A DNA stretch of 64,000 nucleotides from Lignipirellula cremea (GCF_007751035.1 NZ_CP036433.1:7545001-7609000), one strand, 5' to 3'. Positions 54,283-63,949 are shown, counted from the first letter of the stretch. Numbers and translations are program-made. Notes: generated by a model from the letters alone, not told the origin.

Positions 54283-54337
54283 AGATAACGACCAGATAAC
54301 GACCAGATAACGACCAGATAACGACCAGATAACGACC
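54283..54337. repeat. Five tandem copies of an 11-bp unit (AGATAACGACC)
   Basis: Five perfect copies of AGATAACGACC run head to tail in the 149-bp gap between the PSD1 and DUF1501 genes. The unit is not a multiple of three and lies outside both genes. It could be a variable-number repeat affecting expression of the downstream gene, or simple slippage. Confidence 0.95.
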
Positions 54338-54375
54338 TGCCCATCGCCTTTCCTGTATCCGTTTTGAGAACCGCC

Positions 54376-55773
54376 ATGAACGTTTCCCGTCGCCAGATGC
54401 TGCAGTCGGCCGCCTGCGGATTTGGCTCGCTCGCCCTGGCCGGCATGTGTGCGGAACAGGCCGCCGCCGAAACCCCTTCGCTGGCGACCCGGCCGGGACA
54501 TCACCCAGCCCGCGCCAAGCGGATGATCTTCATCTTCATGCAGGGCGGCCCCAGCCAGGTCGACTCGTTCGATCCCAAACCGCTGCTCGATAAAGAAGAC
54601 GGCAAAAAGGTCGAATTCAAAGTCGCCCGGACCATGAAGGTGTCGCCGGAACGGGTCTTCAAATCGCCGTGGAGTTTCCACCAGTACGGCGAAAGCGGCC
54701 GCTGGGTGTCGGACCTGTTCCCGCATATCGCCAAAAGCGTCGACGACTTCTGCCTGATCCGCAGCATGCATACCGAAGGCGTCGCCCATGGGCCGGCGAC
54801 CTTGTTCCTGCACACGGGCGCCACCAACCTGGTCCGTCCTTCCACCGGCGCCTGGATCACCTACGGGCTAGGCACCGAGAACCAGAACCTGCCGGGCTTT
54901 GTCACGATCAACCCGACCGCCGCCAAGGGCGGACCGCGGAACTACTCCAACGCCTTCCTGCCAACGATCTACCAGGGCGTTGATATCGGCCGCGCCGGCG
55001 TGTCGACCAAACAGGCCAACATCCGCCACATCCAGAACGAACTGCTCAACAAAGCCGAAGAGCAACGCCGCTTTGGCCTGCTCCAGGGGATCAACCGGGC
55101 CCAACTGGAGAACGTCGGCGGCGGCGACGAACTGGCCGCGACGATCGACTCCTTTGAGCTGGCCTTCCGCATGCAGAACAACGCGCCGGGCGTGATCGAC
55201 CTGTCGCAGGAAACGCCCGCCACGCTGGAGCAGTACGGCATCGGCGAACAAGCAACCGACGACTTCGGCCGCCAGTGCCTGATGGCCCGCCGCATGGCCG
55301 AGTCGGGCGTCCGCTATGTGCAGATCAACTACTCCGACAACGGCCCCACGCCCCGCTGGGACCAGCACTCCAACATTGGCGCCCATGAAACGCACGCCCT
55401 GGCGACCGACAAACCGGTCGCCGGCCTGATGCAGGACCTGAAGCAGCGGGGCCTTCTGGAAGACACATTGGTCTGGTGGGGCGGCGAGTTCGGCCGCACC
55501 CCGTTCGCCCAAGGAAAGGACGGCCGCGACCACAACCCCAACGGCTTCAGCGTCTGGCTGGCTGGCGGCGGCGTCAAGCCGGGCTTTGCTTACGGCGAGA
55601 CGGACGAATACGGCTACAACGCCGTGGTGGACAAGGTCCACATGCACGACCTGCACGCCACGCTGTTACACCTGATGGGGCTGGATCACGAGCGATTAAC
55701 CTACCGCTACGCAGGCCGCGACTTCCGCCTGACCGACGTCGCCGGCCGCGTGGTGAAAGAAATCTTCGCCTGA
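54376..55773 (+). CDS. Tat-exported DUF1501 family protein
   Basis: 465 residues. The N-terminus 'MNVSRRQMLQSAACGFGSLALAG' is a Tat signal. The body is the DUF1501 sulfatase-like domain: 'MIFIFMQGGPSQVDSFDPKP', 'CLIRSMHTEGVAHGPATLFLHTG', 'WWGGEFGRTPFAQGKDGRDHNPNGFSVWLAGGG' and 'LHDLHATLLHLMGLDHERLTYRYAGRDFRLTDV' are the usual conserved blocks, with His and Asp residues likely to bind metal. The function is unproven. It is the usual partner of PSD1 (DUF1549/DUF1553) proteins and follows one here, so the two probably act together in the periplasm. The ATG at 54376 is preferred over an upstream TTG. Confidence 0.93.
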   Translation: MNVSRRQMLQSAACGFGSLALAGMCAEQAAAETPSLATRPGHHPARAKRMIFIFMQGGPSQVDSFDPKPLLDKEDGKKVEFKVARTMKVSPERVFKSPWSFHQYGESGRWVSDLFPHIAKSVDDFCLIRSMHTEGVAHGPATLFLHTGATNLVRPSTGAWITYGLGTENQNLPGFVTINPTAAKGGPRNYSNAFLPTIYQGVDIGRAGVSTKQANIRHIQNELLNKAEEQRRFGLLQGINRAQLENVGGGDELAATIDSFELAFRMQNNAPGVIDLSQETPATLEQYGIGEQATDDFGRQCLMARRMAESGVRYVQINYSDNGPTPRWDQHSNIGAHETHALATDKPVAGLMQDLKQRGLLEDTLVWWGGEFGRTPFAQGKDGRDHNPNGFSVWLAGGGVKPGFAYGETDEYGYNAVVDKVHMHDLHATLLHLMGLDHERLTYRYAGRDFRLTDVAGRVVKEIFA

Positions 55774-55777
55774 CGCC

Positions 55778-55805
55778 TGCCCTGGGATCGTTTGATTCCA
55801 GGGCA
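55778..55805 (+). terminator. Hairpin after the DUF1501 gene (possible terminator)
   Basis: TGCCCTGGGA (55778-55787) pairs with TTCCAGGGCA (55796-55805) through an 8-base loop, with one G-T pair. It begins 5 bp after the stop codon. There is no T-run, so termination is only a suggestion. Confidence 0.45.
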
Positions 55806-55806
55806 A

Positions 55807-55829
55807 GGACTTCTGGCCAGGTCCACTAC
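55807..55829 (-). repeat. Single GTAGTGGAC-family arm
   Basis: The minus strand reads GTAGTGGACCTGGCCAGAAG, matching the outer arms of the elements at 6979 and 41366. A partner arm is not obvious nearby. A remnant related to the palindrome clusters (CGAAAGTCAACTGTCCGACG) follows at about 55862, so this gap mixes two repeat families. It lies between the DUF1501 gene and the convergent MFS gene. Confidence 0.55.
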
Positions 55830-55963
55830 AGGACTTCGGCGTTTTGCGAGAAAGCAGGCGCCGAAAGTCAACTGTCCGACGTCGATTCCTGTTGCGTTTG
55901 TGGAACGGGCAGGAACGGAATCTCTCGCGTCGTCAACAACCGCCCCGACTCCCCTTTTGCGCC

Positions 55964-57310
55964 TTAGCGCCTTTGCGTGAGATTCTCTTCAGGATCCATC
56001 GCCAAGGGAGAACCGGGCGAGTGACCCAGCGGCGGCGTGGCGAACGGAGCAGCAATTGCGGCGAGGAACAGCGCTCCGGCGAAGAGCAGCAGGGCTGGCG
56101 TGAAGCTGCCGAGTTTGTCGACCGACACGCCCATCAGGTACGGGCCCAGGCTGCAGCTGGCGACGGCGGCGGTCGTGACCGAGCTGCGAATCTTCCCCAG
56201 GTGCTCCCGCCCAAAGTACCTGGCCCAGAGCGTATTGCCGACGGTGGAAAGCAGCCCCTGTGAGCCGCCGAACAGAACCGCATACGCGTGCCCCCACCAG
56301 ATATTCGGCAGCACCAGCAGCACCAGCGTACCCGACAGCAGGCCGACCACGCTGATCGTCAGCAACCGGTTTAGCGGCCATTGATCGGCCAGCCGGCCGC
56401 CGATCAGCTGCGCCGTCGCCATCGCGGCGGCGAAGGTGAAGAACGTGCCGGCCGCTTCCTGCTCGCTCAGCCCGGCCGCGGCGAAAATGGGAAGCAGGTT
56501 GAACATGATCGCCGTGCCAACCAGCCCCCAGAGCATCGTCAATCCCAGCATCACCCAGTACGCCCGCGACCGCCAGGCGCCGCGCAGGTCGAGCGACGCC
56601 TCGGCGATCCTCTGCACCGGCGGTTGGGCCAACGGGGAGCCCGGCGGGTCGTCCTTCGGCAGGAGCAAGTCGTCCGGTTCGACCGTCACGCCGTCGAGCG
56701 TCTGGCCCACATCTTCCGGCCGGTTCCGATAGACGAACCACAGCAGCGGCAACAACACGCCCCACACGCCCAGGCCGATGACCTGATAAGCGACGCGCCA
56801 TTCAAACAGCCGGATCAACAGCAGAAACAGCGACGGCGTGACGGCGATAGCGCCGGCGACTCCCAGCCCGCTGATCCCGCTGACAAAGCCCAGCCGACGA
56901 TAGAACCACATCGACAGCGTATTGCTGGCGACCAGCGATAACGCCCCCTGGCCGGCCGCCCTCAACAGGAAGAAACCGACGGTCAGCGAAACCAGTCCAC
57001 GGGCCTGCGACATGGCCATGCAGGCCAGCCCCAGCAGCAGCACAATGGCGACGCCCGTTCGCCGCAGCCCAAAGCGATCCACGCACCAGCCGACCAGCGG
57101 CATCGGCGCCGCCGCCAGCAAACTGGCCAGCAGGTAGCCTTCCGACAGCTGCTGCAGCGTCAGATCCAGCGACTCCCGCAAGGCCGGATTAAACACGGCC
57201 ACGCCATACGTCTGGCCGGGCGACGTACCCACCTGTAGCGCCACCGCAGCAGGCAGCATGAACCAGCCGTAGTAAAAGCGACCCGCCGTCCTGGCCTGGG
57301 GTAACGTCAC
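55964..57310 (-). CDS. MFS transporter (oxalate/formate antiporter-like or monocarboxylate-type)
   Basis: About 448 residues with 12 predicted membrane helices. The pattern 'FYYGWFMLPAAVALQVGTSPGQTYGVAVFNPAL' is reminiscent of the MCT/OFA type of major facilitator. 'PLVGWCVDRFGLRRTG' is the loop 2-3 motif of the superfamily. A cytoplasmic loop rich in Pro and Asp lies between helices 6 and 7. The substrate is unknown. The frame opens with GTG at 57316, but the GTG at 57310 has GAGGAG at a better distance, so it is chosen. The C-terminal codons lie in GC-poor sequence resembling an intergenic repeat phrase. Confidence 0.85.
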   Translation of the reverse strand: MTLPQARTAGRFYYGWFMLPAAVALQVGTSPGQTYGVAVFNPALRESLDLTLQQLSEGYLLASLLAAAPMPLVGWCVDRFGLRRTGVAIVLLLGLACMAMSQARGLVSLTVGFFLLRAAGQGALSLVASNTLSMWFYRRLGFVSGISGLGVAGAIAVTPSLFLLLIRLFEWRVAYQVIGLGVWGVLLPLLWFVYRNRPEDVGQTLDGVTVEPDDLLLPKDDPPGSPLAQPPVQRIAEASLDLRGAWRSRAYWVMLGLTMLWGLVGTAIMFNLLPIFAAAGLSEQEAAGTFFTFAAAMATAQLIGGRLADQWPLNRLLTISVVGLLSGTLVLLVLPNIWWGHAYAVLFGGSQGLLSTVGNTLWARYFGREHLGKIRSSVTTAAVASCSLGPYLMGVSVDKLGSFTPALLLFAGALFLAAIAAPFATPPLGHSPGSPLAMDPEENLTQRR

Positions 57311-57381
57311 AAACACTCCTCAAGGGCCGTCACAACAAAATGGCAAAAGACGTAGTGGATTTTGGGACTTGCAGATCTCCG

Positions 57382-58095
57382 TTACGCGGGAAACGTTTCG
57401 CGGGCCATGTCGTAGCCGATGGCGAAAATGGCGGCGTCGATGACCAGATGCCCTAGCCAGGGGCCGACCAGCGAACCACTGCTGTGGTATTGCCACGCCC
57501 AGACCGCACCGCCGACGACAATCCCCAGGCAACACAGGCCCGTCAGCCAGGACCAGCCAAAGTAGGCGTGCAGCACAATCACATGGTGGGCCATGAAACC
57601 GACGCTCGATATCAGAATGGCGACCGCCAACGGCGTCACTTGCCGCAGTTCGTAAAACACGAACCACCGCCAGTAGTACTCTTCCAGCAGCGAGTGCAGC
57701 ATCGCATAGAAAATCGTCAGCGCGACGAACTTCCAGGCGGCGTTCAGCCCCATGCTGCGAATCTTCTCCTGGATCGCAACATCGGGACCATCAAACATGC
57801 CCGCCGGCTTCAGCACCAGGTAATAGGCCGCCAGCATCAGCGCTCCCACCAGCAGACCAAAACCCAGCCCTTGCGCCAGGGCGTAGCCATCCGGCCACTT
57901 CCAGTCCAGCACGCGCGGCAACAGCCAGAACGCGCAGACCGCCGGCAACGCGAACTGCACGATCTTGCCGACCAGATACGCGCCCTGCTGCATCCAGGGC
58001 GGCTGTCTGGCCAGCCACACAAAATACGCCAGCGTCACAATCGTGGGCAACAGAATGGCCAGGACCAGAATCGAACCGCGGAGAAGGTTTCCCAT
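57382..58095 (-). CDS. CPBP-family intramembrane metalloprotease
   Basis: 237 residues with about eight membrane helices. The CPBP/CAAX-protease motifs are present: 'LLEEYYWRWFVF' (EExxxR), 'SSVGFMAHHVIVL' (His of motif 2) and 'LGHLVIDAAIF' (HxxxD, motif 3). Bacterial members cleave membrane peptides or act in prenyl-protein maturation and bacteriocin immunity; the target here is unknown. The ATG at 58095 overlaps the stop of the upstream SGNH-amidohydrolase gene (TGATG), so the two are translationally coupled. Confidence 0.88.
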   Translation of the reverse strand: MGNLLRGSILVLAILLPTIVTLAYFVWLARQPPWMQQGAYLVGKIVQFALPAVCAFWLLPRVLDWKWPDGYALAQGLGFGLLVGALMLAAYYLVLKPAGMFDGPDVAIQEKIRSMGLNAAWKFVALTIFYAMLHSLLEEYYWRWFVFYELRQVTPLAVAILISSVGFMAHHVIVLHAYFGWSWLTGLCCLGIVVGGAVWAWQYHSSGSLVGPWLGHLVIDAAIFAIGYDMARETFPA

Positions 58096-60455
58096 CACGG
58101 CTTGTTCCGGGCAAAGACCCGTTTGCCGCCCAAAAAGGTGTAATCCACCTGGGCGTCTTTTATGTCGTCGACGGGACAGGTCAGCAGATCGCGGTCAACC
58201 ACGATCAGGTCGGCCTGCTTGCCCGCTTCGAGCGAGCCGATCTGCTCGTCGAGGAACACAATGTACGCGTTGTTCTGGGTATAAAAGCGAATCGCCTGTT
58301 CGCGGCTGAGGCTTTCTTCCGGATGCAGCTTCCCTTCCATCCGCCGCGGTTCGCGGACCTGGCTGATCCACATTCCCAGGAACGGGTTATACGGATTGAT
58401 GGAACGCAGCGAGCCGATCTTCTGCATGTGGTCGGAGCCGCCGCCGGCGATGGCGCCGGCTTCGAACAGCGACTTGAGCGGCTGAAACCAGCGGAGCCGT
58501 TCTTCGCCAAACTGGTCCCGCAGCGTTTTGCCGTCGAGGTACAACCAGGCCGGCTGGATGTCGGCGACCACGCCCAGGTCGGCCATCCGCTGCACGTCGT
58601 TCTCGCTCATGAAATTGCAATGCGTAATGCAAGGACGCACGCTCTGGATCTCCCGGTCTTTGGCGATCGTTTCATACACGTCCAGCAGGTTCCGGACCGC
58701 GCCGTCACCGACCGAATGTGCCGTGAACTGCAGGTTGGCGTCGATCGTGGTGCGGACGATTTCCAGCAGCTTGTCCTTCTCGATAAACAGCACGCCCTGG
58801 TACCGCGGGTCGACGATCGAATAGATCTTGCTGACGCCCCAGGGTTTGGTCATATAGGCGCTGCCGGTGAGCATGCCGCCGTCCTGGAACGCTTTCACGC
58901 CGACGATCCGCAGCATGTTATCGCCGCGGCAAAGCGGATGGGCGGCGATCTCTTTCAGCTTCGCCTGGATCTCGGGCACGCTTTCGCTGGTCGACAGGGC
59001 GTGTGAACAGGCGATACGCAAGGTCAGCTCGCCCCGGCGGCGGAGGGCGTCGTAGTTCTGGATGGCCGTGTCGCTGGCGTTCCGATCCGCGATGCAGGTG
59101 ATGCCGACGGCGTTGTAGTCGGCGAAGAGCAGTTTCAGCCGTTCTTCGCGGTCGGCGGTCGTCGGCTTTTTGCCAGGGGCCGAGGTCGTTTTCAGGTAAC
59201 GCTTGGTGTTGCCGCGCAGGATGCCGGTCGGCTCGCCCGTTTCAGGGTCGCGTTCGATCTCGCCCGATCCGGTGGTGCGGAAGTCGCGATCGATGCCGCT
59301 GAGCTCCAAGGCCATGCTGTTGACGGAAGCGTCGGGACCGGTCGAAAACACAACCGGGTTTTTGGGGGCCGCCGCGTCGAGTTCGGCCCGGGTGGGATAA
59401 CGCTGCTCGCGCAGCCGGGTGATGAAGATCTGGCTGACCTGGACCCATTCCCCTTCGCCGACCGCTGCGGCCCGCTGGCGGATGTAATCCAGCACGTCGG
59501 CGACCGTTTCCATGTCGGGCACGGGGTGGTCGAACTCGTGCATGCTGGCGCTGCCAGGATGCGTATGCGAGTCGATCAGGCCCGGCATCGCCAGACGTCC
59601 CTGCAGGTCAATGACTTCCGTTTTCTCGCCCCGCAAGGCCAGCACGTCGGCATTGGCGCCGACCTGGAGAATCCGGCCGTCGCGCACGGCGATCGCCTGG
59701 GCCAGAGTGAACGCCTGGTCGACGACCGCGACCTTGCCGTTGTGCAGGATCAGATCGGCCGGTCCTTCGACCGCCGACTGCTTGTCATCGGCCGGTAGAT
59801 GCGGCTTGACCAAAGAGGTCCACAGTTCATAACCGGCGTCCGACAGATGCAGCTTGTCCTCGCGGAGCAGCTCGGCCCGGGGCAGGCCGTCTTCGCCCAG
59901 CATGGCGTCAAAGGCGTCGACAAACACCAGTCGCTCGTCCTGATCGCAGAACGCTTTCACCTCTTTATTACAGGCCTGGATCCGGTCGCGAATTGCCCAG
60001 CGCGACTGGCTGGCTTTGACGGCGATAAAAATGATGCGGGTCTTCGGCAGTTTGCTGTGCACCTTGTTGGCGAACTTGCGGAAGTCGTCCGCCACCACGT
60101 CGGGCGGGAGATCGCCTGCCAGATCGTTGCCGCCGGCAAACATGACGATCGTCGTCGGCCGGTAGGGGAACACAATGTCGTCGGCGTAATGGGTGGAATC
60201 AGCGATGTACGAGCCGCCGAACCCCCGGTTGATGTACCCTTTGCCGGGGAACGATTTCTCCAGGTCCCACAGACGAATACTGGAACTGCCGATGAACAGC
60301 ACCCCTTCGGCCGCCGGCATTGCTTTGGCGTCGGCCGCCTTGAACTGGTCCATCGTTTTCTGCCAGCGGGTCGGGGAAGGAGCCGCGCCCTGCAGTGATC
60401 CTGCGGCCAGCAACAGGCCCGCGCCGACAGCGAGCGTCAGGATTCGTATCGACAT
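58095..60455 (-). CDS. Secreted fusion of an SGNH (GDSL-like) hydrolase and a YtcJ-type amidohydrolase
   Basis: 786 residues with an N-terminal signal peptide. Residues about 30-225 form an SGNH hydrolase: block I 'VLFIGSSSIRLWDL', block II 'RGFGGSYIAD', block III 'FAGGNDLAGD' and block V 'DKLHLSDAGY' give the Ser, Gly, Asn and Asp-His residues. From about 235 to the end lies an amidohydrolase of the YtcJ/AepA group ('LILHNGKVAVVDQ', 'GLIDSHTHPG' with metal-binding HxH, 'FTAHSVGDGAVRNLLDVYE', 'GGGSDHM', 'GSLEAGKQADLIVVDRDLL'). GGAG lies seven bases before the ATG. The stop overlaps the CPBP protease start. The substrates of the two halves are unknown. Confidence 0.9.
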   Translation of the reverse strand: MSIRILTLAVGAGLLLAAGSLQGAAPSPTRWQKTMDQFKAADAKAMPAAEGVLFIGSSSIRLWDLEKSFPGKGYINRGFGGSYIADSTHYADDIVFPYRPTTIVMFAGGNDLAGDLPPDVVADDFRKFANKVHSKLPKTRIIFIAVKASQSRWAIRDRIQACNKEVKAFCDQDERLVFVDAFDAMLGEDGLPRAELLREDKLHLSDAGYELWTSLVKPHLPADDKQSAVEGPADLILHNGKVAVVDQAFTLAQAIAVRDGRILQVGANADVLALRGEKTEVIDLQGRLAMPGLIDSHTHPGSASMHEFDHPVPDMETVADVLDYIRQRAAAVGEGEWVQVSQIFITRLREQRYPTRAELDAAAPKNPVVFSTGPDASVNSMALELSGIDRDFRTTGSGEIERDPETGEPTGILRGNTKRYLKTTSAPGKKPTTADREERLKLLFADYNAVGITCIADRNASDTAIQNYDALRRRGELTLRIACSHALSTSESVPEIQAKLKEIAAHPLCRGDNMLRIVGVKAFQDGGMLTGSAYMTKPWGVSKIYSIVDPRYQGVLFIEKDKLLEIVRTTIDANLQFTAHSVGDGAVRNLLDVYETIAKDREIQSVRPCITHCNFMSENDVQRMADLGVVADIQPAWLYLDGKTLRDQFGEERLRWFQPLKSLFEAGAIAGGGSDHMQKIGSLRSINPYNPFLGMWISQVREPRRMEGKLHPEESLSREQAIRFYTQNNAYIVFLDEQIGSLEAGKQADLIVVDRDLLTCPVDDIKDAQVDYTFLGGKRVFARNKP

Positions 60456-60897
60456 CTATCATCTCCAGGAGAACGTCAAAGAAGAAACGGCCCAGGCCGC
60501 GAGTCCCATTGTAGAACAAGCCGCCCGTTCGTGCAGCCGACAGAAACCGCGCAGCCCGGTCGCCTGGCTGGCCCTCCGCGCCTGCCAGCGACGGGAGGAA
60601 AAACCTCCGCTCCGTGGAGTAGGAAAGGAGACTCGCCCGTGCGGAGAAAGGTCCCGCCAGGTCGTTGCAGGAATCGGGATTCCGCATTACGATCCCAGAC
60701 AGACGGTCGCTTCGTGACCAGAAAGAACCTCCTCTGATCAGGCTGACTTCAGAGCGACCAGCAGTCTTTCCTCCCAGGTTGGCGGCTGGGTGGAAAGCCA
60801 GCCAGTAACAGGCGGCAGACTGGCAGGCGGAAAGGAAGGGGTTTCCGTGCGATCTCTTTCGGTTTCTATAACGCTTTTCTCGATGGGAAACATGACC
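60456..60897. other. Divergent intergenic region, no gene seen
   Basis: About 440 bp between the leftward SGNH-amidohydrolase and the rightward DUF1254 gene. Several short shadow frames cover it, including part of the long antisense frame 60199-62106. No hairpin, tRNA or convincing promoter was picked out. It must hold the promoters of both genes. Confidence 0.45.
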
Positions 60898-62451
60898 ATG
60901 TCCACACCACGCTTCGGCCAGGGCATCCTTGCGGCCGCCTTGATACTTGCCCTGCTCTCCGGTTGCGGCACCAAACCGGATCCCGCCGCTCCTGCCAAAA
61001 CTCCGGAAACGAAAACTCCGGAAGTGAAATCGCCGGAAACCAAAACCACCGAGACGGACCCCGCCGCCGTGGATACGCCGGCAGCGAAAACCCCCGATAC
61101 GACCGCCGCGACCGACATGACGGCCATCGCCGAAGAGGCCATGATCTATGGCCTGCCGCTGGTGATGAACTACACGGCCGTTAACGAGTACTTCATCAAT
61201 GAAGAGTCCGGGCAGTACAAATGCCCCATGAATCAGCTCTATAACTCGGCCCAGGTCTTCACGCCCGCCGACACGGCGATTGTCACGCCGAACAGCGACA
61301 CGCCGTACTCCTTCTTTTGCGCCGACCTGCGGGCCGAGCCGATCGTCTTCTCCGTGCCCGCCGTCGAAAAAAGCCGCTACTACGCGGTGCAACTGGTCGA
61401 CATGTATACGTTTAACTATGGCTATGTCGGCAGCCGCGCCACGGGCAACGAAGCCGGCTCCTACATGATCACCGGACCGAACTGGAAAGGGGAAACGCCC
61501 CCCGGAATCGCGAAGGTTTTCCCGTGCGAGACCGAATTCAGCTTTGCCGTGATCCGCACCCAGCTGTTCAACCCGGCCGATATGGACAACGTGAAAAAAG
61601 TGCAGGCCGGCTACAAGGTCGAAACGCTCTCCGCCTTCCTGAAGCAGCCGGCGGCGAGCCCCGCCCCCCAAATCGACTGGCTGAAAGTCGATAAAGAAAT
61701 CGCTCAGAAAGATCCGTTCGCGGTGCTCAGCTTTGTGCTGCAGTTCTGCCCGCCGACCGGCCCCGCCAAAGTCGAGGAGTCGCTGCGCGCCCGCTTTGCC
61801 AAAATCGGTATCGAAGCCGGCAAACCGTTCCCCACGATCGAGCTCACGGCCGCCCAGCAGGCCGAACTCAAGGCGGGGGCCATCGCCGGCATGAAGAAGG
61901 TGAAAGAGAAAGTCGCCACCGTCGGGACTGATGTCAACGGCTGGCAAATCAGCTCCCCGATGGGCGACCGGGCCTTCTTCAACGGCGACTGGCTGCTGCG
62001 GGCGGCCGCCGCCGACGCTGGTATTTACGCCAACGACGCGGTCGAAGCGACTTATCCCTTCACCCGCGTCGACGAGAACGGCCAGACCCTCGACGGCAGC
62101 AAACACAACTACACGCTGACCTTTGCCGACGACGCCTACCCGCCGGTCAACGCCTTCTGGTCGGTCACCATGTACGACGGCAAAACGCAGCTGCTGATCG
62201 ACAACCCGATCAACCGCTACCTGATCAACTCGCCGATGCTGCCCGAGCTGAAAAAGAACGAAGACGGCTCGCTCACGCTGTACATCCAGAAAGATTCGCC
62301 CGGCGAAGAGAAAGCGTCCAACTGGCTGCCCGCTCCCGACGGCCCGATCTACCTGGTGATGCGGCTCTACTGGCCGAAGGAAACGCCGCCTTCGATCCTG
62401 CCGCCCGGCAAGGGAACCTGGAAGCCGCCGGGCATCAAACAGGCCGAGTAA
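60898..62451 (+). CDS. DUF1254/DUF1214-family lipoprotein
   Basis: About 517 residues. The N-terminus has a lipobox 'LLSGC' followed by a low-complexity Thr/Pro/Lys/Glu linker (repeated 'KTPETKTPEVK'), then the DUF1254 domain ('EEAMIYGLPLVMNYTAVNEYF', 'QVFTPADTAIVTPNSDTPYSFFCADL', 'RYYAVQLVDMYTFNYGYVGSRA'). The C-terminal DUF1214 domain has 'YPPVNAFWSVTMYDGKTQLLIDNPINRYLI' and 'NWLPAPDGPIYLVMRLYWPKE'. The biochemical role of the family is unknown. The start at 60898 is preferred because GGGAA lies eight bases upstream; 60883 and 60892 are alternatives. It is convergent with gadB. Confidence 0.9.
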   Translation: MSTPRFGQGILAAALILALLSGCGTKPDPAAPAKTPETKTPEVKSPETKTTETDPAAVDTPAAKTPDTTAATDMTAIAEEAMIYGLPLVMNYTAVNEYFINEESGQYKCPMNQLYNSAQVFTPADTAIVTPNSDTPYSFFCADLRAEPIVFSVPAVEKSRYYAVQLVDMYTFNYGYVGSRATGNEAGSYMITGPNWKGETPPGIAKVFPCETEFSFAVIRTQLFNPADMDNVKKVQAGYKVETLSAFLKQPAASPAPQIDWLKVDKEIAQKDPFAVLSFVLQFCPPTGPAKVEESLRARFAKIGIEAGKPFPTIELTAAQQAELKAGAIAGMKKVKEKVATVGTDVNGWQISSPMGDRAFFNGDWLLRAAAADAGIYANDAVEATYPFTRVDENGQTLDGSKHNYTLTFADDAYPPVNAFWSVTMYDGKTQLLIDNPINRYLINSPMLPELKKNEDGSLTLYIQKDSPGEEKASNWLPAPDGPIYLVMRLYWPKETPPSILPPGKGTWKPPGIKQAE

Positions 62452-62482
62452 CGTCCGCCCAAAAAGTCCGCGTTAGAAACGC

Positions 62483-62510
62483 CGCGAACCCGGCAAAGGC
62501 TGGGTTCGCG
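62483..62510. terminator. Hairpin between convergent genes (possible bidirectional terminator)
   Basis: CGCGAACCC (62483-62491) pairs with GGGTTCGCG (62502-62510) across a 10-base loop. It lies between the ends of the DUF1254 gene and gadB, where a shared terminator would be expected. No strong T-run follows on either strand. Confidence 0.5.
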
Positions 62511-62551
62511 TCGAAAGCTCTGCGAGGCGCGCCGTCAGCACGCCCGCTGCG

Positions 62552-63949
62552 TTAATGATGAAAGCCGGAGGCTTCCTCCGGCGTCAGGGGCGATTGCACC
62601 GGGTGCTGCTGGAAGTACTCCAGGGCGCGTCGCATGTCTTCCAGCAGCAACGCCCCCAGGTCGCGGCTCACGCCGTGCCGCACCAGGATCCGCTGGATCG
62701 CCTGGTTCTGCATGTCGGCCGGCAACGAATAGGCCGGCACCTGCCAGCCGCGGCTCCGCAGGCGGTCGGCCATGTCGTACAGGCTAAATCCGGGATCGGC
62801 GCCGTCCCTCATTTTCCAGCAGAGCGCCGGGATGCCGTCATTCATCTGGCCGTTGTACAGGATCTCAAACGGCCCCAGCTTCGCGATCTCTTTCGCCAGG
62901 TACTGGGCCGTTTCATAACAGGCCGAGTGGATCTTCCGGTAACCTTCCCGGCCCAGCCGCAAAAAGTTGTAGTACTGGCAGACGATCTGCCCGCCGGGAC
63001 GGGAAAAGTTCAAGGCGATATCCCGCATGTTGCCGCCCAGGTAGTTCACCCAGAAAATCTCCTCCTGCGGCAGATCGGCCGTTTCCCGCCAGACGACCCA
63101 GCCCACCCCGAGTGGCGCCAGGCCAAACTTGTGCCCCGAGGTGTTAATCGACTTGACCCGCGGCAGGCGAAAATCCCAGACCAGTTCCGGCGCGCAGAAC
63201 GGGGCCAGAAACCCGCCGCTGGCGGCGTCGACATGCATGCGAATGTTAAGGCCCGTGTCTTTCTGCAGCTGATCCAGCGCATCGGACACCGCCTGCACCG
63301 GTTCGTACTGACAGGTAAACGTCACTCCCAGCGTCGGGACCACGCCGATGGTGTTCTCGTCGCAGCGCTGGAGGACTTCTTCCGGCGTCATCAGCAGCCG
63401 GCCGGGCTCCATGGGGATCTCACGCAGTTCAATGTCCCAGTACCGGGCGAACTTGTGCCAGCAGACCTGCACCGGGCCGGTCACCAGGTTCGGCTTGTCG
63501 ATCGGTTTGCCCGCCGCCTTGCGTTCTGCTTCCCAGGCGCGCTTCATCGCCATGCCGCCCAGCATGGCCGCTTCGCTGGAGCCGGTGGTCGAACAGCCGA
63601 TCGTATTGGCGGCCTCGGGCGAATTCCACAGATCGGCCAGCATGTTCACGCAGCGGGCCTCGATCGCCGCCGTTTGCGGGTATTCGTCCTTGTCGATCAT
63701 GTTCTTGTCCATGCACTCATCCATGAGCTTGTGGACTTCGGGCTCGGCCCAGGTCTGGCAAAAGGTCGCCAGGTTCTGGCGGGAATTGCCGTCGAGCATC
63801 AGCTCATCGTGCACGGCCGAGTACACATGGCGCGGGTCCCGTTCACTGGCCGGGAAGCGGCTTTTCGGCATGGCGACCGAAAGATCGGCCGAGGCGTAAA
63901 CTTCATCTTCCAGATCGGCGCGCACCGATTCTTTGTCGTGCAAAGGCAT
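62552..63949 (-). CDS. gadB: Glutamate decarboxylase
   Basis: 465 residues, the same length as E. coli GadB. The PLP-dependent enzyme converts glutamate to gamma-aminobutyrate and CO2, consuming a proton. Signatures are '[18 protein letters not shown]', '[14 protein letters not shown]', and the PLP-binding Lys in '[19 protein letters not shown]'. The C-terminus ends in 'EASGFHH', close to the His-ending tail that closes the active site at neutral pH in the E. coli enzyme. No glutamate/GABA antiporter is adjacent, so acid resistance is not established. An AAGGA ribosome-binding site sits eight bases before the ATG. Confidence 0.93.
   Translation of the reverse strand: MPLHDKESVRADLEDEVYASADLSVAMPKSRFPASERDPRHVYSAVHDELMLDGNSRQNLATFCQTWAEPEVHKLMDECMDKNMIDKDEYPQTAAIEARCVNMLADLWNSPEAANTIGCSTTGSSEAAMLGGMAMKRAWEAERKAAGKPIDKPNLVTGPVQVCWHKFARYWDIELREIPMEPGRLLMTPEEVLQRCDENTIGVVPTLGVTFTCQYEPVQAVSDALDQLQKDTGLNIRMHVDAASGGFLAPFCAPELVWDFRLPRVKSINTSGHKFGLAPLGVGWVVWRETADLPQEEIFWVNYLGGNMRDIALNFSRPGGQIVCQYYNFLRLGREGYRKIHSACYETAQYLAKEIAKLGPFEILYNGQMNDGIPALCWKMRDGADPGFSLYDMADRLRSRGWQVPAYSLPADMQNQAIQRILVRHGVSRDLGALLLEDMRRALEYFQQHPVQSPLTPEEASGFHH

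Noticed and set aside
54283-54337. Possible CRISPR or iteron origin
   Set aside because: The units are contiguous and short, and no replication gene or AT-rich melting region is nearby.
60199-62106. 635-codon open frame on the minus strand
   Set aside because: It covers the DUF1254 gene antisense and part of the SGNH gene in another frame; the sequence is Arg/Gly-rich and motif-free.
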